Positions 59,401-62,365 of a stretch of DNA of 64,000 nucleotides are shown here, in pieces (position 1 is the stretch's first letter; each line of letters opens with the position of its first letter). The DNA lies in NCBI GenBank assembly GCA_034509495.1, contig CM067521.1:18969039-19033038 (forward strand). Direction: 5' to 3'. The notes under the pieces are model-generated. The model made no database searches. It saw only the letters and a program-made list of their open reading frames with translations, and was not told the origin of the DNA. The translations under genes and the position numbers were made by a program. Source of the stretch: Acestrorhynchus altus. Its lineage: Eukaryota > Chordata > Actinopteri > Characiformes > Acestrorhynchidae.

Positions 59401-61778
59401 GCTCATGAACCTGGTAAGTACACTTCACCATCCTAAATAATTCTGCTGTAGAATTGAGCTTGCAAACCTTGTTCATATGTACCTCTGTTCGTTTGCAGGC
59501 GACTATGAGGTGTCGGTGAAGTTTAATGAAGAGCACATCCCAGAAAGCCCCTACCTGGTGCCTGTGATGGCACCCTCAGACGATGCACGCCGCCTCACTG
59601 TTACCAGTCTTCAGGTGAGACATGAGGAAACATCTCCACACCAGGGCATGTCTGCAGCTGTCAAAGAATGGTGCTCAGATCTGAGTCAGACTCTCAAAAT
59701 CAGTGTAGAGCAGAATAAGGTGGTTCTGTTAATTCGTTGAGTTTGATGGAAAGGTATGGAGACCTCATAAAATCCAGAATGTGGTCTCTCGGCACTTTCC
59801 AAGACAATATTGAGACATCTTTATCTGTGGAAAGCACAGGAAATGATATAGTCTGTCCTTAGAGAATGTTTTGTACCTACTCCCTCAAAAATACAAGGCT
59901 AGTATACAGAGTCAGAAATCAAAGGATAGAGTTTAGACGTGCTGTTGGTTCAAGTAGGACTACTGAGCTGAACCACGAACTAATATATTTACTCTGATAG
60001 ATATCTAATATTTTACTTCGTTCTGACTTGAATGGGGTGGTGTAATGGGCTAAATATGTCCTCCTTTCCCACTCCCTAAATCTTAACGAGCCATCTCTGT
60101 TCTTGAGAGCACAGATAAATTCAGGGCGTTTTTTAAATGTTCGCATCCAAGTCCAGTCTCAGCTGAGCGATAAAGTTGCTCCACATAAGTTATTCCACTT
60201 CCACTCCATATGGAGCACTTATTCTCACACATAGCTGTTTGGAAAAAGACAAGACTTGAGTTCATGCTGTTTGTAATAGATGTATCAGCTGTCGCTGTTA
60301 CCGGCATCTTTAGTCACATTTGAATCAGGATTAGTTCGGAAGGCACTCAACTTTGTGTAGCTGCTGGACATCAATCATCTTGTGTGGAACTTGCGATGTT
60401 TCTCTTGTGTTTCATTTAAAGGCTTTTAACAGTGACACATCTCACACTCACTACTGGAGACTAAAGCAGAGAGAGAGACACCAAACCTGTAGAAACCCAT
60501 TTCCTGACTTTTTGTCCCTGTTTTCAATTTCCTCCCTGTAGTAACCCGAGTAGAACTGGTGTCATTGTACTTTATGTTAATGTGGTGACCTCTCTCTTTA
60601 CTTTAGCTGGTTAATTGTGAGTTCAGGTAAAATGTAATACCTTGACTGTGTTTCACAGTGAAGAAATGTATATCATTGTGGTCTCGCAAAAACCTTTTAA
60701 TGCCAAAACATTGTTAGCTGGAGAGCAAAAATGGGCCGAAATCTGTCATTGTAGATGCCACACTTTCAGAGTGCTAGTCAGCACAGGCATTTGTTAGCTG
60801 TTGTATCAGAGCTGGGGACCCAACGCGTTCCTTCCTGGTGCAATGATGCAATGGTGGCAGTTTGAAAAGAGGTGGTGCCTGTCTTCAACTTTCTAATGGT
60901 GGTGCATCGGGCGGGTAATTGGCACTTACAAATTGGGAGGAAAATTGGGACAAAAAAGGAAAGTAAACATGTAGATACAAGGGTTTTTTGCATGACAGTG
61001 ATGATCTTATTTGTTGCAAATTGAATATGAATATCAGAACTGAAAGGTCTAGATTGTACTGGGTGCTTTTTTAATGGGAGAGGTATGATTCAACCTGCAC
61101 TGCTTGCTACTTTAGGAGTCCGGTCTCAAGGTGAACCAACCTACTTCATTTGCTGTGCGATTGAATGGTGCTCAGGGTGCCATCGATGCCAAAGTGCACA
61201 GTCCCTCTGGAGCTCTGGAGGAGTGTGTGGTGTCAGAGTTGGAACAAGGTGAGGCTTCAGAATTCTATATTAGGAAGGGAATGGTTTGCTAATGTGTTTT
61301 TTTGGTATTATTGAGGAGATGGCAAAGACTTTACTGGGGTTAAAGAAATATGAGTAGTTCAAAACTCAGCATCTTTCAGCTTGAGGCAGACAATTCTCTG
61401 TGGTGAATGCAAGCTATACTGGGTTATGATAGTAATGTTAACTGAAGTAGCTTGTAGGGCTGCACAATATATTGTTTCATCCTTTGTTACATCCTTAACA
61501 AAGGAAGCCACAGTGGTCATTTCAATTAATATTGAAAGGTATTATTTATATCATTCAAATTACCATCTAATCCTTTGACTCTGTTATTTGCTGTTCTCCA
61601 GACAAGTATGCCATTCGTTTTATCCCGCGAGAGAACGGCATCCACACCATAGACGTAAAGTTCAACGATACACACATTCCTGGCAGTCCATTCCAAGTGA
61701 GGGTGGGAGAACCAGGTCAGGGTGGGGATGCCAGTCTCGTCACTGCTTATGGCGCTGGTCTGGAGAGAGGAACCACAG
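19520..61778 (+). CDS. flnb: flnb, filamin B, partial: 41 internal coding exons
   Basis: Filamin B is a large actin-crosslinking scaffold of the cytoskeleton. An N-terminal actin-binding domain (two calponin-homology domains) is followed by 24 Ig-like repeats, two hinges, and a C-terminal repeat that dimerises the protein. Repeats 16-23 bind integrin beta tails and signalling proteins (family knowledge). Seen here: end of CH1, CH2, repeats 1-22, hinge 1 and the start of repeat 23, in 41 exons totalling 6,924 nt (about 2,308 residues of the usual ~2,600). Every junction is GT-AG and keeps frame. Each repeat shows the family signatures GPGLE, TKGAGxG, DNxDGTxxVxYxP and IPxSPF. Filamin B is preferred over A by residue choice in repeats 3, 4, 6, 7, 11 and 16; filamin C is excluded by the missing repeat-20 insertion. 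The exon 1 product and the last repeats fall outside the window. No frameshift or internal stop is present, so the gene looks intact and functional. Confidence 0.94.
19921..20018 (+). CDS. flnb: flnb exon 3: CH2 core
   Basis: Encodes GLCPDWETWDTEKPVENATE and then AMQLADDWLGIPQ, the central helices of CH2. 98 nt; acceptor tttag|gt, donor cag|gtaagt. Only 152 nt of intron separate it from exon 2. Confidence 0.95.
21733..21880 (+). CDS. flnb: flnb exon 4: end of CH2, linker to repeat 1
   Basis: Encodes VIAPEEIIDPSVDEQSVMTY, then LSQFPKAKLKPGAPLKPKLN, closing the actin-binding domain, and KKARAYGPG, which opens Ig repeat 1. 148 nt. The intron before it (20019-21732) holds nothing I recognise; the intron after it is 3.55 kb. 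Confidence 0.95.
22230..22252. repeat. poly-T tract
   Basis: Homopolymer of about 22 T in intron 4. Confidence 0.9.
22328..22720 (+). mobile_element. MITE family B, degenerate copy
   Basis: Starts tagggcttcatgatatattg, contains the shared word gtttcagtcttgaggaaaa and a run rich in ctgctccaccc, and fades out near tatatcatatatcacc. A similar CT-rich block lies at 9990-10100, and the start of it at 29497-29530. Confidence 0.45.
25061..25242 (+). mobile_element. short MITE with ~30-bp terminal inverted repeats
   Basis: Left end atttaccatattttccggac (25061) and tataagccac face right end gcggcttatagtccggaaaa and tacggtaaat; the arms match in nearly all of about 29 positions. The element is about 180 bp and non-coding, with two internal aagctgcacc words. 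The end motif ttttccggactataag is common in vertebrate MITEs. Confidence 0.75.
25433..25626 (+). CDS. flnb: flnb exon 5: repeat 1
   Basis: Encodes GIEPVGNRVMRPAVFTVDTF, SAGQGQVTVYIEDPEGRREE and TYSVSYTPQVMGPHK, the main body of Ig-like repeat 1. 194 nt, acceptor gacag|gtatc, donor aag|gtaggt, leaving in phase 0. Confidence 0.95.
25795..25957 (+). CDS. flnb: flnb exon 6: end of repeat 1, start of repeat 2
   Basis: Encodes VTVLFAGQQIPKSPFEVNID (last strands of repeat 1), then KVTAKGPGLEPLGTIANKPT and YFDIYTAG, opening repeat 2. The FDIYTAG wording matches filamin B. 163 nt; donor cag|gtctgt. The following 442-nt intron holds nothing noteworthy. Confidence 0.94.
26400..26600 (+). CDS. flnb: flnb exon 7: repeat 2
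   Basis: Encodes GAGVGDVTAMIKDPQGNKNT, then VEVLMEDKGDSVFRCTYRP and IAIPKSPYTVNVGP. Completes repeat 2. 201 nt; the first base completes a Gly codon begun in exon 6; donor cag|gtaccc. Confidence 0.95.
26601..28635 (+). other. flnb: flnb intron 7
   Basis: 2.0 kb, non-coding. It contains one reverse-oriented copy of the tatggacaaaagtattggga MITE (27482-27914). Open frames on the minus strand here run through that MITE and are not genes. Confidence 0.7.
27482..27914 (-). mobile_element. MITE family A, copy 2 (reverse)
   Basis: Reverse-complement copy: it begins ccatgtccaaatgtttgtgg and ends tttgtccaactag. Shared interior words with copy 1 on the opposite strand include tggatgatcac and tttatcctgctc. 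It explains the long minus-strand open frame in this region. Confidence 0.7.
28636..28773 (+). CDS. flnb: flnb exon 8: first half of repeat 3
   Basis: Encodes SSPGACRATGRGLQPTGVRV and GQVADFRVDTRNAGSGDLKA, matching the distinctive ACRAxGRGLQPxGVR start of filamin repeat 3. 138 nt; acceptor ttttag|ca, donor ccta|gtaagt. The frame was set by homology. Confidence 0.94.
29170..29300 (+). mobile_element. SINE-like tRNA-derived head
   Basis: aggggcagtggttgctggtg, then tacagggttgtgggtttgat, look like the A/B-box region of a tRNA-derived SINE. Only the first about 130 bp are seen. Confidence 0.4.
29363..29438. repeat. TG/TA/TG compound microsatellite
   Basis: Alternating GT, TA and GT runs in intron 8. 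Confidence 0.95.
29440..29713 (+). mobile_element. MITE family B, degenerate copy
   Basis: Carries tttcaatcttgaggaaagg and ends ataacacccagcgctaca, the worn reverse complement of the tagggctg end. It lies next to a TG/TA microsatellite, as copy 6616-7010 does. Confidence 0.4.
30735..30861 (+). CDS. flnb: flnb exon 9: second half of repeat 3
   Basis: Encodes GLEEPVKLKEAMDGVYAYEY, then YPNTQGKHTVTITWGGQHIP. 127 nt; acceptor ttcag|aagg, donor agag|gtgagt, so a Ser codon is split across the intron. Confidence 0.95.
30862..32836 (+). other. flnb: flnb intron 9
   Basis: 1.97 kb. It holds an internally deleted copy of the tatggacaaaagtattggga MITE (31894-32093). I see nothing else that can be named. 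Confidence 0.65.
31894..32093 (+). mobile_element. MITE family A, copy 3 (internally deleted)
   Basis: Only 200 bp: cactccatggacaagtattg at the start, aaggggtgtccacaaatgtt and ggacatgtagtg at the end. Both termini are kept while the middle is lost. Confidence 0.7.
32837..32973 (+). CDS. flnb: flnb exon 10: end of repeat 3, start of repeat 4
   Basis: Encodes SPFEVVVGPEAGPQKIRAWG, then PGLEGGIGGKSADFVVEYVG. VGPEAG and FVVE are typical of filamin B. 137 nt; donor ttg|gtgagt. The following 472-nt intron is featureless. Confidence 0.95.
33446..33639 (+). CDS. flnb: flnb exon 11: repeat 4
   Basis: Encodes GFAIEGPSQARIECEDQNDG, then SCDVKYWPTEPGEYAVHVMC and DDDDIEDSPFMAYI. The EDQNDGSCDVKYWP stretch is a strong filamin B marker. 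194 nt. The intron after it (33640-34061) carries a worn SINE fragment. Confidence 0.96.
33810..33970 (+). mobile_element. SINE family 2, worn fragment
   Basis: cttcaaatcccagattgcca, ttggcagccagagtccaaga and ttgccattgtatcagagctc resemble family 2. Both ends are eroded. Confidence 0.4.
34062..34175 (+). CDS. flnb: flnb exon 12: first half of repeat 5
   Basis: Encodes VNAYGPGLEKSGCIMNKPAE, then FTVEAKDAGKGPLKITAQ. 114 nt, phase 0 on both sides; acceptor cttcag|gtt, donor cag|gtgagt. Confidence 0.95.
34607..34750 (+). CDS. flnb: flnb exon 13: second half of repeat 5
   Basis: Encodes NADGEPIEVKVRNKGDNIYS, then CSYTPTSPVKHTVAVTWGGV and SVPNSPFR. 144 nt, phase 0 on both sides; donor agg|gtaagc. 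The frame stays open beyond the donor for 76 more codons (see the separate entry), so this exon may have an alternative longer form. Confidence 0.94.
34751..34981 (+). CDS. flnb: possible alternative 3' extension of flnb exon 13 (76 codons plus stop)
   Basis: Reading through the exon 13 donor keeps an open frame to a stop at 34979-34981. The frame looks coding: it is richer in G+C than the flanking intron and gives a proline/serine/glutamate-rich tail, with EPEVSEVKVNPAGSEAPDTS and ALKRKPIIIITTHKEE as parts. If used, it would make a short filamin with the actin-binding domain and repeats 1-5 but no hinges and no dimerisation repeat. Poly(A) signals AATAAA (36403) and ATTAAA (35968) lie downstream. 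The end LCL could fit a class II PDZ ligand, which is only a guess. A chance open frame in an intron is the alternative. Confidence 0.35.
   Translation, partial: VSPPDPESSIVPTNISSTNQPPEFSNIMEPEVSEVKVNPAGSEAPDTSALKRKPIIIITTHKEESCSVYGVRSLCL
35517..35891 (-). pseudogene. remnant resembling a MADF-domain (transposon-associated) gene
   Basis: A 124-codon minus-strand frame includes MEVEQLVFTAEHRSLYERHT then DYKNVTIKEDI, which resembles the start of a MADF (Myb/SANT-like, Adf-1) DNA-binding domain (LI..V...P.LYd...dYkd...keeaW). Such genes accompany PIF/Harbinger transposons in fish. The usual W-x-x-I after the acidic residues is lost, so the copy looks degenerate. An accidental resemblance is possible. 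Confidence 0.35.
36403..36408 (+). terminator. candidate intronic poly(A) signal AATAAA
   Basis: AATAAA is followed within about 40 nt by GT-rich sequence (ttgtgttgttcattt). It would serve the possible short flnb transcript ending in intron 13. AATAAA is frequent by chance in AT-rich introns, so support is weak without transcript data. Confidence 0.25.
36824..36947 (+). CDS. flnb: flnb exon 14: first half of repeat 6
   Basis: Encodes VQVGKGSHPHKVKVFGPGVE, then RTGLKAHEPTHFTVDCTEAG. 124 nt. A second AG six bases in (36828-36829) could also act as acceptor. The first (36822-36823) was chosen because VQVGKG aligns in length with other filamins. Donor is gtgatt, somewhat weak. Confidence 0.93.
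37032..37192 (+). CDS. flnb: flnb exon 15: second half of repeat 6
   Basis: Encodes DVSIGIKCDANVISDKEEDV, then DFDIIPNANDTITVKYIPPG and AGRLTIKVLFTDQ. 161 nt; acceptor tatag|gtg, donor cag|gtgcgt. The preceding intron is only 84 nt. Confidence 0.96.
37355..37445 (+). CDS. flnb: flnb exon 16: end of repeat 6, start of repeat 7
   Basis: Encodes EIPVSPFRVKVEPSHDASKV, then KADGPGLARA. 91 nt, the shortest exon in the window; acceptor gcag|gaa, donor ccg|gtgtga. Confidence 0.94.
37662..37831 (+). CDS. flnb: flnb exon 17: repeat 7
   Basis: Encodes GVESGKPTHFTVHTKGAGKA, then PLDVQFSGPKRGETVQDFEI and IDNYDYSYTVKYTPVQQ. 170 nt. IDNYDYSxTVKYTP is the filamin B form of this strand. Donor cag|gtgttg. 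Confidence 0.96.
37988..38105 (+). CDS. flnb: flnb exon 18: end of repeat 7, start of repeat 8
   Basis: Encodes GEMVITVTFGGDPISKSPFA, then VGVAAPLDLNKIQVNGLES. 118 nt; donor agca|gtgagt. As in other filamins, repeat 8 lacks the usual GPG at its start (NGLES). The next intron (470 nt) has a short GT run. Confidence 0.95.
38280..38301. repeat. (GT)n microsatellite
   Basis: About 11 GT units in intron 18. Confidence 0.9.
38576..38838 (+). CDS. flnb: flnb exon 19: repeat 8, linker to repeat 9
   Basis: Encodes RVEVGQDQEFAVSTKGAGGQ, then GKLEARINPPSGKSVPCVVE, KYTPKEEGVYAVEVIYDGNP, and VDAMLPPDPSK. 263 nt. The donor aag|gttgga is the poorest-looking among strong exons (T at +3). The next intron (312 nt) ends in a very AT-rich block. 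Confidence 0.95.
39001..39092. repeat. AT-rich low-complexity block
   Basis: Almost pure A/T with taaa/attaaa words, ending about 60 nt before exon 20. Confidence 0.85.
39151..39748 (+). CDS. flnb: flnb exon 20: repeats 9 and 10, start of repeat 11
   Basis: The largest exon here, 598 nt with no internal intron. Repeat 9: VKAFGPGLKGGLVGNPAEFT, IDTKGAGTGGLGLTVEGPTE, SDNGDGTCSVSYLPTEPGEY. Repeat 10: KVVASGSGLKRGKVGEISVV, DNKDGTYTVTYVPLSAGMYT. Ends with VDTSKVKVFGPGVAGE, opening repeat 11. Most filamin repeats are split over two or more exons, so this long exon is a useful landmark. Donor gaag|gtaaac. Confidence 0.97.
39749..40892 (+). other. flnb: flnb intron 20
   Basis: 1.14 kb with no repeat or gene that I recognise. 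It ends in a long pyrimidine tract before the exon 21 acceptor. Confidence 0.6.
40893..41066 (+). CDS. flnb: flnb exon 21: repeat 11
   Basis: Encodes IFREATTDFTVDARALTKVG, then GKHIKAQVKNPSGAATDCVI and DQADGTYKVEYTPFEN. The FREATT and DARALT motifs are diagnostic of repeat 11. 174 nt; donor atg|gtactg is weak. Confidence 0.96.
41186..41348 (+). CDS. flnb: flnb exon 22: end of repeat 11, start of repeat 12
   Basis: Encodes GVHAVEVLYDETPVPKSPFQ, then VSVSEGCDPTRVVAKGPGLA and EGLTDKPNKFSIIT. 163 nt; donor ccag|gtacat splits an Arg codon. The next intron holds a complete MITE copy (41458-41918). Confidence 0.95.
41458..41918 (+). mobile_element. MITE family A, copy 4
   Basis: Starts gactatttggacaaaagtat and ends agaaggggtgtccataaagc. 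About 460 bp, full length, lying in flnb intron 22 between exons 22 and 23. Confidence 0.72.
42059..42219 (+). CDS. flnb: flnb exon 23: repeat 12
   Basis: Encodes GAGIGGLGITVEGPSESKMS, then CKDNKDGSCNVEYTPYAPGL and YDVNITYGGQHIQ. 161 nt. The IGGLGITVEGPSESK wording is nearly identical to filamin B elsewhere. Donor aag|gtacat. The 601-nt intron after it is unremarkable. Confidence 0.96.
42821..42988 (+). CDS. flnb: flnb exon 24: end of repeat 12, start of repeat 13
   Basis: Encodes SPFKVPVKDVVDSSKVKLSG, then PGVGSGVRAKIPQSFTVDCS and KAGIAPLSVAVTGPK. 168 nt; acceptor tctcag|gaa, donor aag|gtaaga. Confidence 0.95.
42989..44432 (+). other. flnb: flnb intron 24
   Basis: 1.44 kb. It holds a two-copy tandem duplication around 43430-43550 (shared words ggtctga and aaggagctggaga) and a strong hairpin at 43716-43785. 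No gene is seen. Confidence 0.6.
43716..43785. repeat. 26-bp arm hairpin
   Basis: Left arm gtgaaataacagcttgggtg (43716) and right arm cacacccaagtgtttatttcac (its last 20 bases end at 43785) pair over about 26 positions with few mismatches around an 18-base loop. It may be a transposon end pair or a small-RNA-like hairpin; the sequence alone cannot decide. Confidence 0.6.
44433..44556 (+). CDS. flnb: flnb exon 25: repeat 13
   Basis: Encodes GVAEPVEITNNGDGTHTVAY, then TPLVEGPYSVAVKYADEEVP. 124 nt; acceptor ttcag|gtgt, donor gcag|gtattc. The intron that follows is 104 nt. Confidence 0.95.
44661..44814 (+). CDS. flnb: flnb exon 26: end of repeat 13, start of repeat 14
   Basis: Encodes SPFKLRVLPTHDASKVRASG, then PGLTTGLPASLPVEFTIDAK and DAGEGQLSVQIT. 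154 nt; donor aca|gtgagt. Confidence 0.95.
44815..46059 (+). other. flnb: flnb intron 26
   Basis: 1.25 kb. I recognise no gene, repeat or structure in it. Confidence 0.55.
46060..46249 (+). CDS. flnb: flnb exon 27: repeat 14, start of repeat 15
   Basis: Encodes DQDGKLKKANIQDNQDGTYK, then VSYVPDKVGRYTIVIKYGGD, EIPTSPYRVRATTTGDASK and CTVT. 190 nt; acceptor ttcag|gac, donor ccg|gtaagt. Confidence 0.96.
46464..46711 (+). CDS. flnb: flnb exon 28: repeat 15
   Basis: Encodes GPGIGPTIGIGEQVGFVVNT, then KGAGKGKVSCVVVTPDGTEV, ENEDGTFDIFYNAPKPGTYV and NIPRSPFRVM. 248 nt, leaving in phase 0 so that the hinge exon after it can be skipped without a frame change. Confidence 0.96.
46896..46911 (+). promoter_or_regulatory. 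candidate QKI splicing-regulator site
   Basis: ACTAAC, six bases, then TAAC: the core plus half-site arrangement bound by QKI. It lies about 660 nt upstream of the hinge-1 exon. The motif is seen; its use is inferred. Confidence 0.4.
47050..47345 (+). mobile_element. SINE family 2, body and tail
   Basis: cattggcagctggaatctga, tctctctgggtgggtagatg and the tail gggggggaaattaggataaa match the other family 2 copies. The tRNA-like head is lost. It ends about 220 nt before the hinge-1 exon. Confidence 0.65.
47568..47663 (+). CDS. flnb: flnb exon 29: hinge 1, glutamine-rich cassette
   Basis: 32 codons exactly (96 nt, phase 0 on both sides): ATDEDSLLQPQAVQQQQQQS then NQAAPGVGFQAW. Position and flanks (FRVM before, VTDGAYIPV after) identify the first hinge between repeats 15 and 16, a calpain-sensitive flexible joint that is alternatively skipped in human FLNB (family knowledge). 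The six-glutamine run is not in the human hinge as I recall it. The donor tgg|gtacac is weak, as expected for a cassette. Confidence 0.88.
47664..48800 (+). other. flnb: flnb intron 29, pyrimidine-rich
   Basis: 1.14 kb. The first 250 nt are unusually rich in C/T runs (ctttcttcctc, ctctctctgtc), like PTBP1 sites. GCATG occurs at 48088, 48195 (as TGCATG) and 48500, matching the RBFOX core downstream of a cassette. Open frames in this intron do not resemble proteins. Confidence 0.55.
48194..48199 (+). promoter_or_regulatory. candidate RBFOX site TGCATG
   Basis: The full RBFOX hexamer, 531 nt downstream of the hinge-1 exon. Two further GCATG cores lie at 48088-48092 and 48500-48504. Downstream RBFOX sites usually favour exon inclusion. 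Confidence 0.4.
48801..48903 (+). CDS. flnb: flnb exon 30: start of repeat 16
   Basis: Encodes VTDGAYIPVNSMNGTGFRPF, then DMVIPFAFRKGEIT. The first residues are the end of hinge 1; repeat 16 lacks the usual first strand and starts at FRPFD, as in other filamins. 103 nt; donor cag|gtcagg. Confidence 0.96.
49029..49169 (+). CDS. flnb: flnb exon 31: repeat 16
   Basis: Encodes GEVYMPSGKTAQPEIIDNKD, then GTVTVKYAPTEAGLHEMHIK and FNGSHIP. 141 nt; acceptor tacag|ggg, donor cag|gtaaga. Confidence 0.96.
49170..50621 (+). other. flnb: flnb intron 31
   Basis: 1.45 kb. It includes a short inverted repeat, ctgtccacacaaaaaca (about 49625-49641) facing tgtttatgtggacag (about 49703-49718), probably the ends of a degraded DNA transposon. 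Nothing else is identified. Confidence 0.5.
50622..50750 (+). CDS. flnb: flnb exon 32: end of repeat 16, start of repeat 17
   Basis: Encodes ESPLQFYVNNANSPNVTAYG, then PGLVYGVANKPATFTIYTED. 129 nt; GPGLVYGVANK is the filamin B form. Repeat 17 of filamin A binds platelet GPIb-alpha and migfilin (family knowledge). Donor aag|gtaggc. Confidence 0.95.
50950..51137 (-). mobile_element. tRNA-derived SINE family 2 (short copy)
   Basis: On the minus strand the head reads tagcttagtggtctaaagca with an A-box-like start and a B-box ggttcaaatcc (plus strand 51079-51089), then attggcagctggagtcagag and a tail ending ggggaaattggcacttcc. The middle of the body is absent compared with the copy at 57585. Confidence 0.75.
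51205..51715. repeat. large imperfect inverted repeat (foldback structure)
   Basis: The two halves are reverse complements with small indels. For example, ggcaatggcaaaaatccctg (51407) pairs with the segment ending ttttgccattgctgg (51539), and gtcttctttgatgagtggaa (about 51306) pairs with the segment around 51590-51612. Arms are about 200 bp around a centre near 51470. It is probably a foldback MITE or an inverted duplication. Confidence 0.65.
52291..52464 (+). CDS. flnb: flnb exon 33: repeat 17
   Basis: Encodes GGLDLAIEGPSKAEISCTDN, then KDGTCTVTYLPTLPGDYNIL and NDKHIAGSPFTARIT. 174 nt; near-identical to vertebrate filamin B. Acceptor gatag|gtg, donor cag|gtgagg. Confidence 0.97.
52605..52760 (+). 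CDS. flnb: flnb exon 34: repeat 18, first part
   Basis: Encodes EDNRRSQVKLGSAADFALDI, then TETDLSLLTASIKAPSGRDE and PCLLKRQLNNRI. 156 nt. Repeat 18 lacks the GPG start and pairs with repeat 19, as in filamin A structures (family knowledge). Donor ttg|gtgaga. Confidence 0.96.
53104..53307 (+). CDS. flnb: flnb exon 35: end of repeat 18, start of repeat 19
   Basis: Encodes ISFIPREVGEHLVSVKKNGR, then HVANSPITIMVVQSEIGDAS and RVKVFGQGLVEGRTFEMADF. Filamin repeat 19 is an integrin-binding repeat. 204 nt; donor ctg|gtaagg. The 826-nt intron that follows shows nothing recognisable. Confidence 0.96.
54134..54286 (+). CDS. flnb: flnb exon 36: repeat 19
   Basis: Encodes YGGLALSIEGPSKVDIQTED, then LDDGTCGVSYCPTEPGSYIV and FAEEHVP. 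The strand GGLALSIEGPSKVDI includes the partner-binding C-D face. 153 nt; unusual purine-rich acceptor ccaag|gg, donor ctg|gtatgt. Only 99 nt of intron follow. Confidence 0.95.
54386..54508 (+). CDS. flnb: flnb exon 37: 41-codon cassette joining repeats 19 and 20
   Basis: Encodes GSPFSVKVTGQGRIRESISR, then RQKAASVASVGSICDLTLKIP. Exactly 123 nt, entering and leaving in phase 1, so skipping removes 41 residues in frame. The same 41 residues are missing in the human filamin A and B var-1 isoforms, which bind integrin beta tails more strongly because the repeat 20 strand that masks repeat 21 is lost (established). The intron after it is 3.8 kb. Confidence 0.95.
54509..58349 (+). other. flnb: flnb intron 37
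   Basis: 3.84 kb, the longest intron after intron 1. It holds a tagggct-type MITE scrap near 56152, a locally GC-rich block at 56330-56530, and a full tRNA-derived SINE at about 57585-57935. No exon candidate with filamin similarity lies inside. Confidence 0.65.
57585..57935 (+). mobile_element. tRNA-derived SINE family 2, full length
   Basis: Head with gcttaacgatttaatctgct and B-box ggttcgaatcc (57626-57636); body words cactgggtgggtagac, cattgtattggaagtgggga and cagtttgaaaagaggtggt; tail near ggaattgggaaac. It resembles a tRNA, but the fold is degenerate and the body follows directly, so it is a SINE and not a tRNA gene. Confidence 0.72.
58350..58616 (+). CDS. flnb: flnb exon 38: repeat 20, start of repeat 21
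   Basis: Encodes EIDARDMSAQVTSPSGAIEP, then [40 protein letters not shown] and RAGGPGLERAETDVP. 267 nt. The continuous repeat 20 with no large insertion separates this gene from filamin C. Donor cag|gtacag. Confidence 0.97.
58690..59020 (-). mobile_element. tRNA-derived SINE family 1, near full length
   Basis: Read on the minus strand: a tRNA-like head (ggggcagccgtggctcctgg, then B-box-like agttcgaatccc, plus-strand 58951-58962), a body with gcactgaactt and gggactgcccaccgctccgg-like words, and a tail with gtgtatcactgtg. It lies in intron 38, 250 nt before exon 39, antisense to flnb. Pol III promoter function is inferred from the box. Confidence 0.75.
59276..59413 (+). CDS. flnb: flnb exon 39: repeat 21
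   Basis: Encodes AEFNIWTREAGAGGLSIAVE, then GPSRAEISFEDRKDGSCGVS and YVAHEP. AGAGGLSIAVEGPS is the C-strand groove that binds integrin beta tails and migfilin (family knowledge). 138 nt; acceptor acag|ctg, donor ctg|gtaagt. Confidence 0.97.
59499..59614 (+). CDS. flnb: flnb exon 40: end of repeat 21, start of repeat 22
   Basis: Encodes GDYEVSVKFNEEHIPESPYL, then VPVMAPSDDARRLTVTSLQ. 116 nt; acceptor tgcag|gcg, donor cag|gtgaga. The preceding intron is 85 nt. Confidence 0.96.
59615..61115 (+). other. flnb: flnb intron 40
   Basis: 1.5 kb. It contains a SINE body and tail at about 60760-60975 related to the copies in introns 28 and 37. I see nothing else. Confidence 0.6.
60760..60975 (+). mobile_element. 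SINE family 2, 3' part
   Basis: ctagtcagcacaggcatttg, gcagtttgaaaagaggtggt and gggaggaaaattgggacaaa match the copies at 47050 and 57585. Confidence 0.62.
61116..61248 (+). CDS. flnb: flnb exon 41: repeat 22
   Basis: Encodes ESGLKVNQPTSFAVRLNGAQ, then GAIDAKVHSPSGALEECVVS and ELEQ. 133 nt; acceptor tttag|gag, donor aag|gtgagg. Confidence 0.96.
61602..61778 (+). CDS. flnb: flnb exon 42: end of repeat 22, start of repeat 23
   Basis: Encodes DKYAIRFIPRENGVHTIDVK, then FNDTHIPGSPFQVRVGEPGQ and SLVTAYGAGLERGTT. 177 nt; acceptor ctccag|ac, donor cag|gtaacg. It is the last exon visible; the next should begin with the rest of repeat 23. Confidence 0.96.
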
Positions 61779-62272
61779 GTAACGACTTCAGATTTGTATG
61801 CACAAAGAGTGTTAGATCTCACATGCATCTCATTTCAGGTGTTCTAGTAGTCCATGTTCTACTAGATTTTCATGCTCTTTTGTTCCAGCTGCCAAAGGTT
61901 CTATTGAGACATCTTGATCTAGCAGTTTTGTTTTGGCATATACTGTGAAAGAACGTTTATTTTCTTATAAATAAAGTATGGCACACTGTTTTTGTACACA
62001 ATGGAGGGAAACAATGTCAAACACATGGCCGGAGTTTCAGGCTGTTCATATAATAGAGGGGTTTTTGGGTAAACTGTGGTCTATATTTTGGCCCAGTTCA
62101 CTCCCAAATAAATAAAGCGAATGAGCTGAAAACTCATTAAAGAGCTTGTTCCTCACATTGGTTTGTGGAATGTTGTGGAACAAGTGAGGCACTTTATATG
62201 TTTTTGTCGGGTTACAGGACACATTATATTACAGTCAAATACATCAACAAAGGGGCCAGTACAGTTTAGTAT

Positions 62273-62365
62273 CAGTCAACAGTTTGGATCTCATGGTTTT
62301 GGAAATACTTTTATTCTTTTTCCACGTTTTAGAACAATTGTGAAGACATCAAAAAACACCACACA
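62273..62365 (+). mobile_element. worn DNA-transposon fragment
   Basis: cagtcaacagtttggatctc, then tttattctttttccacgttt and agaacaattgtgaagacatc, resemble a dispersed fish DNA-transposon sequence whose usual form has agtttggacac and tacattgtagaat. Identification is from memory of the pattern only. Confidence 0.4.

Noticed and set aside
19520..61778. Assignment as filamin A or filamin C
   Set aside because: Repeat 4 (EDQNDGSCDVKYWP), repeat 7 (IDNYDYS), repeat 13 and repeat 16 wording fit filamin B, and the repeat 20 insertion of filamin C is absent.
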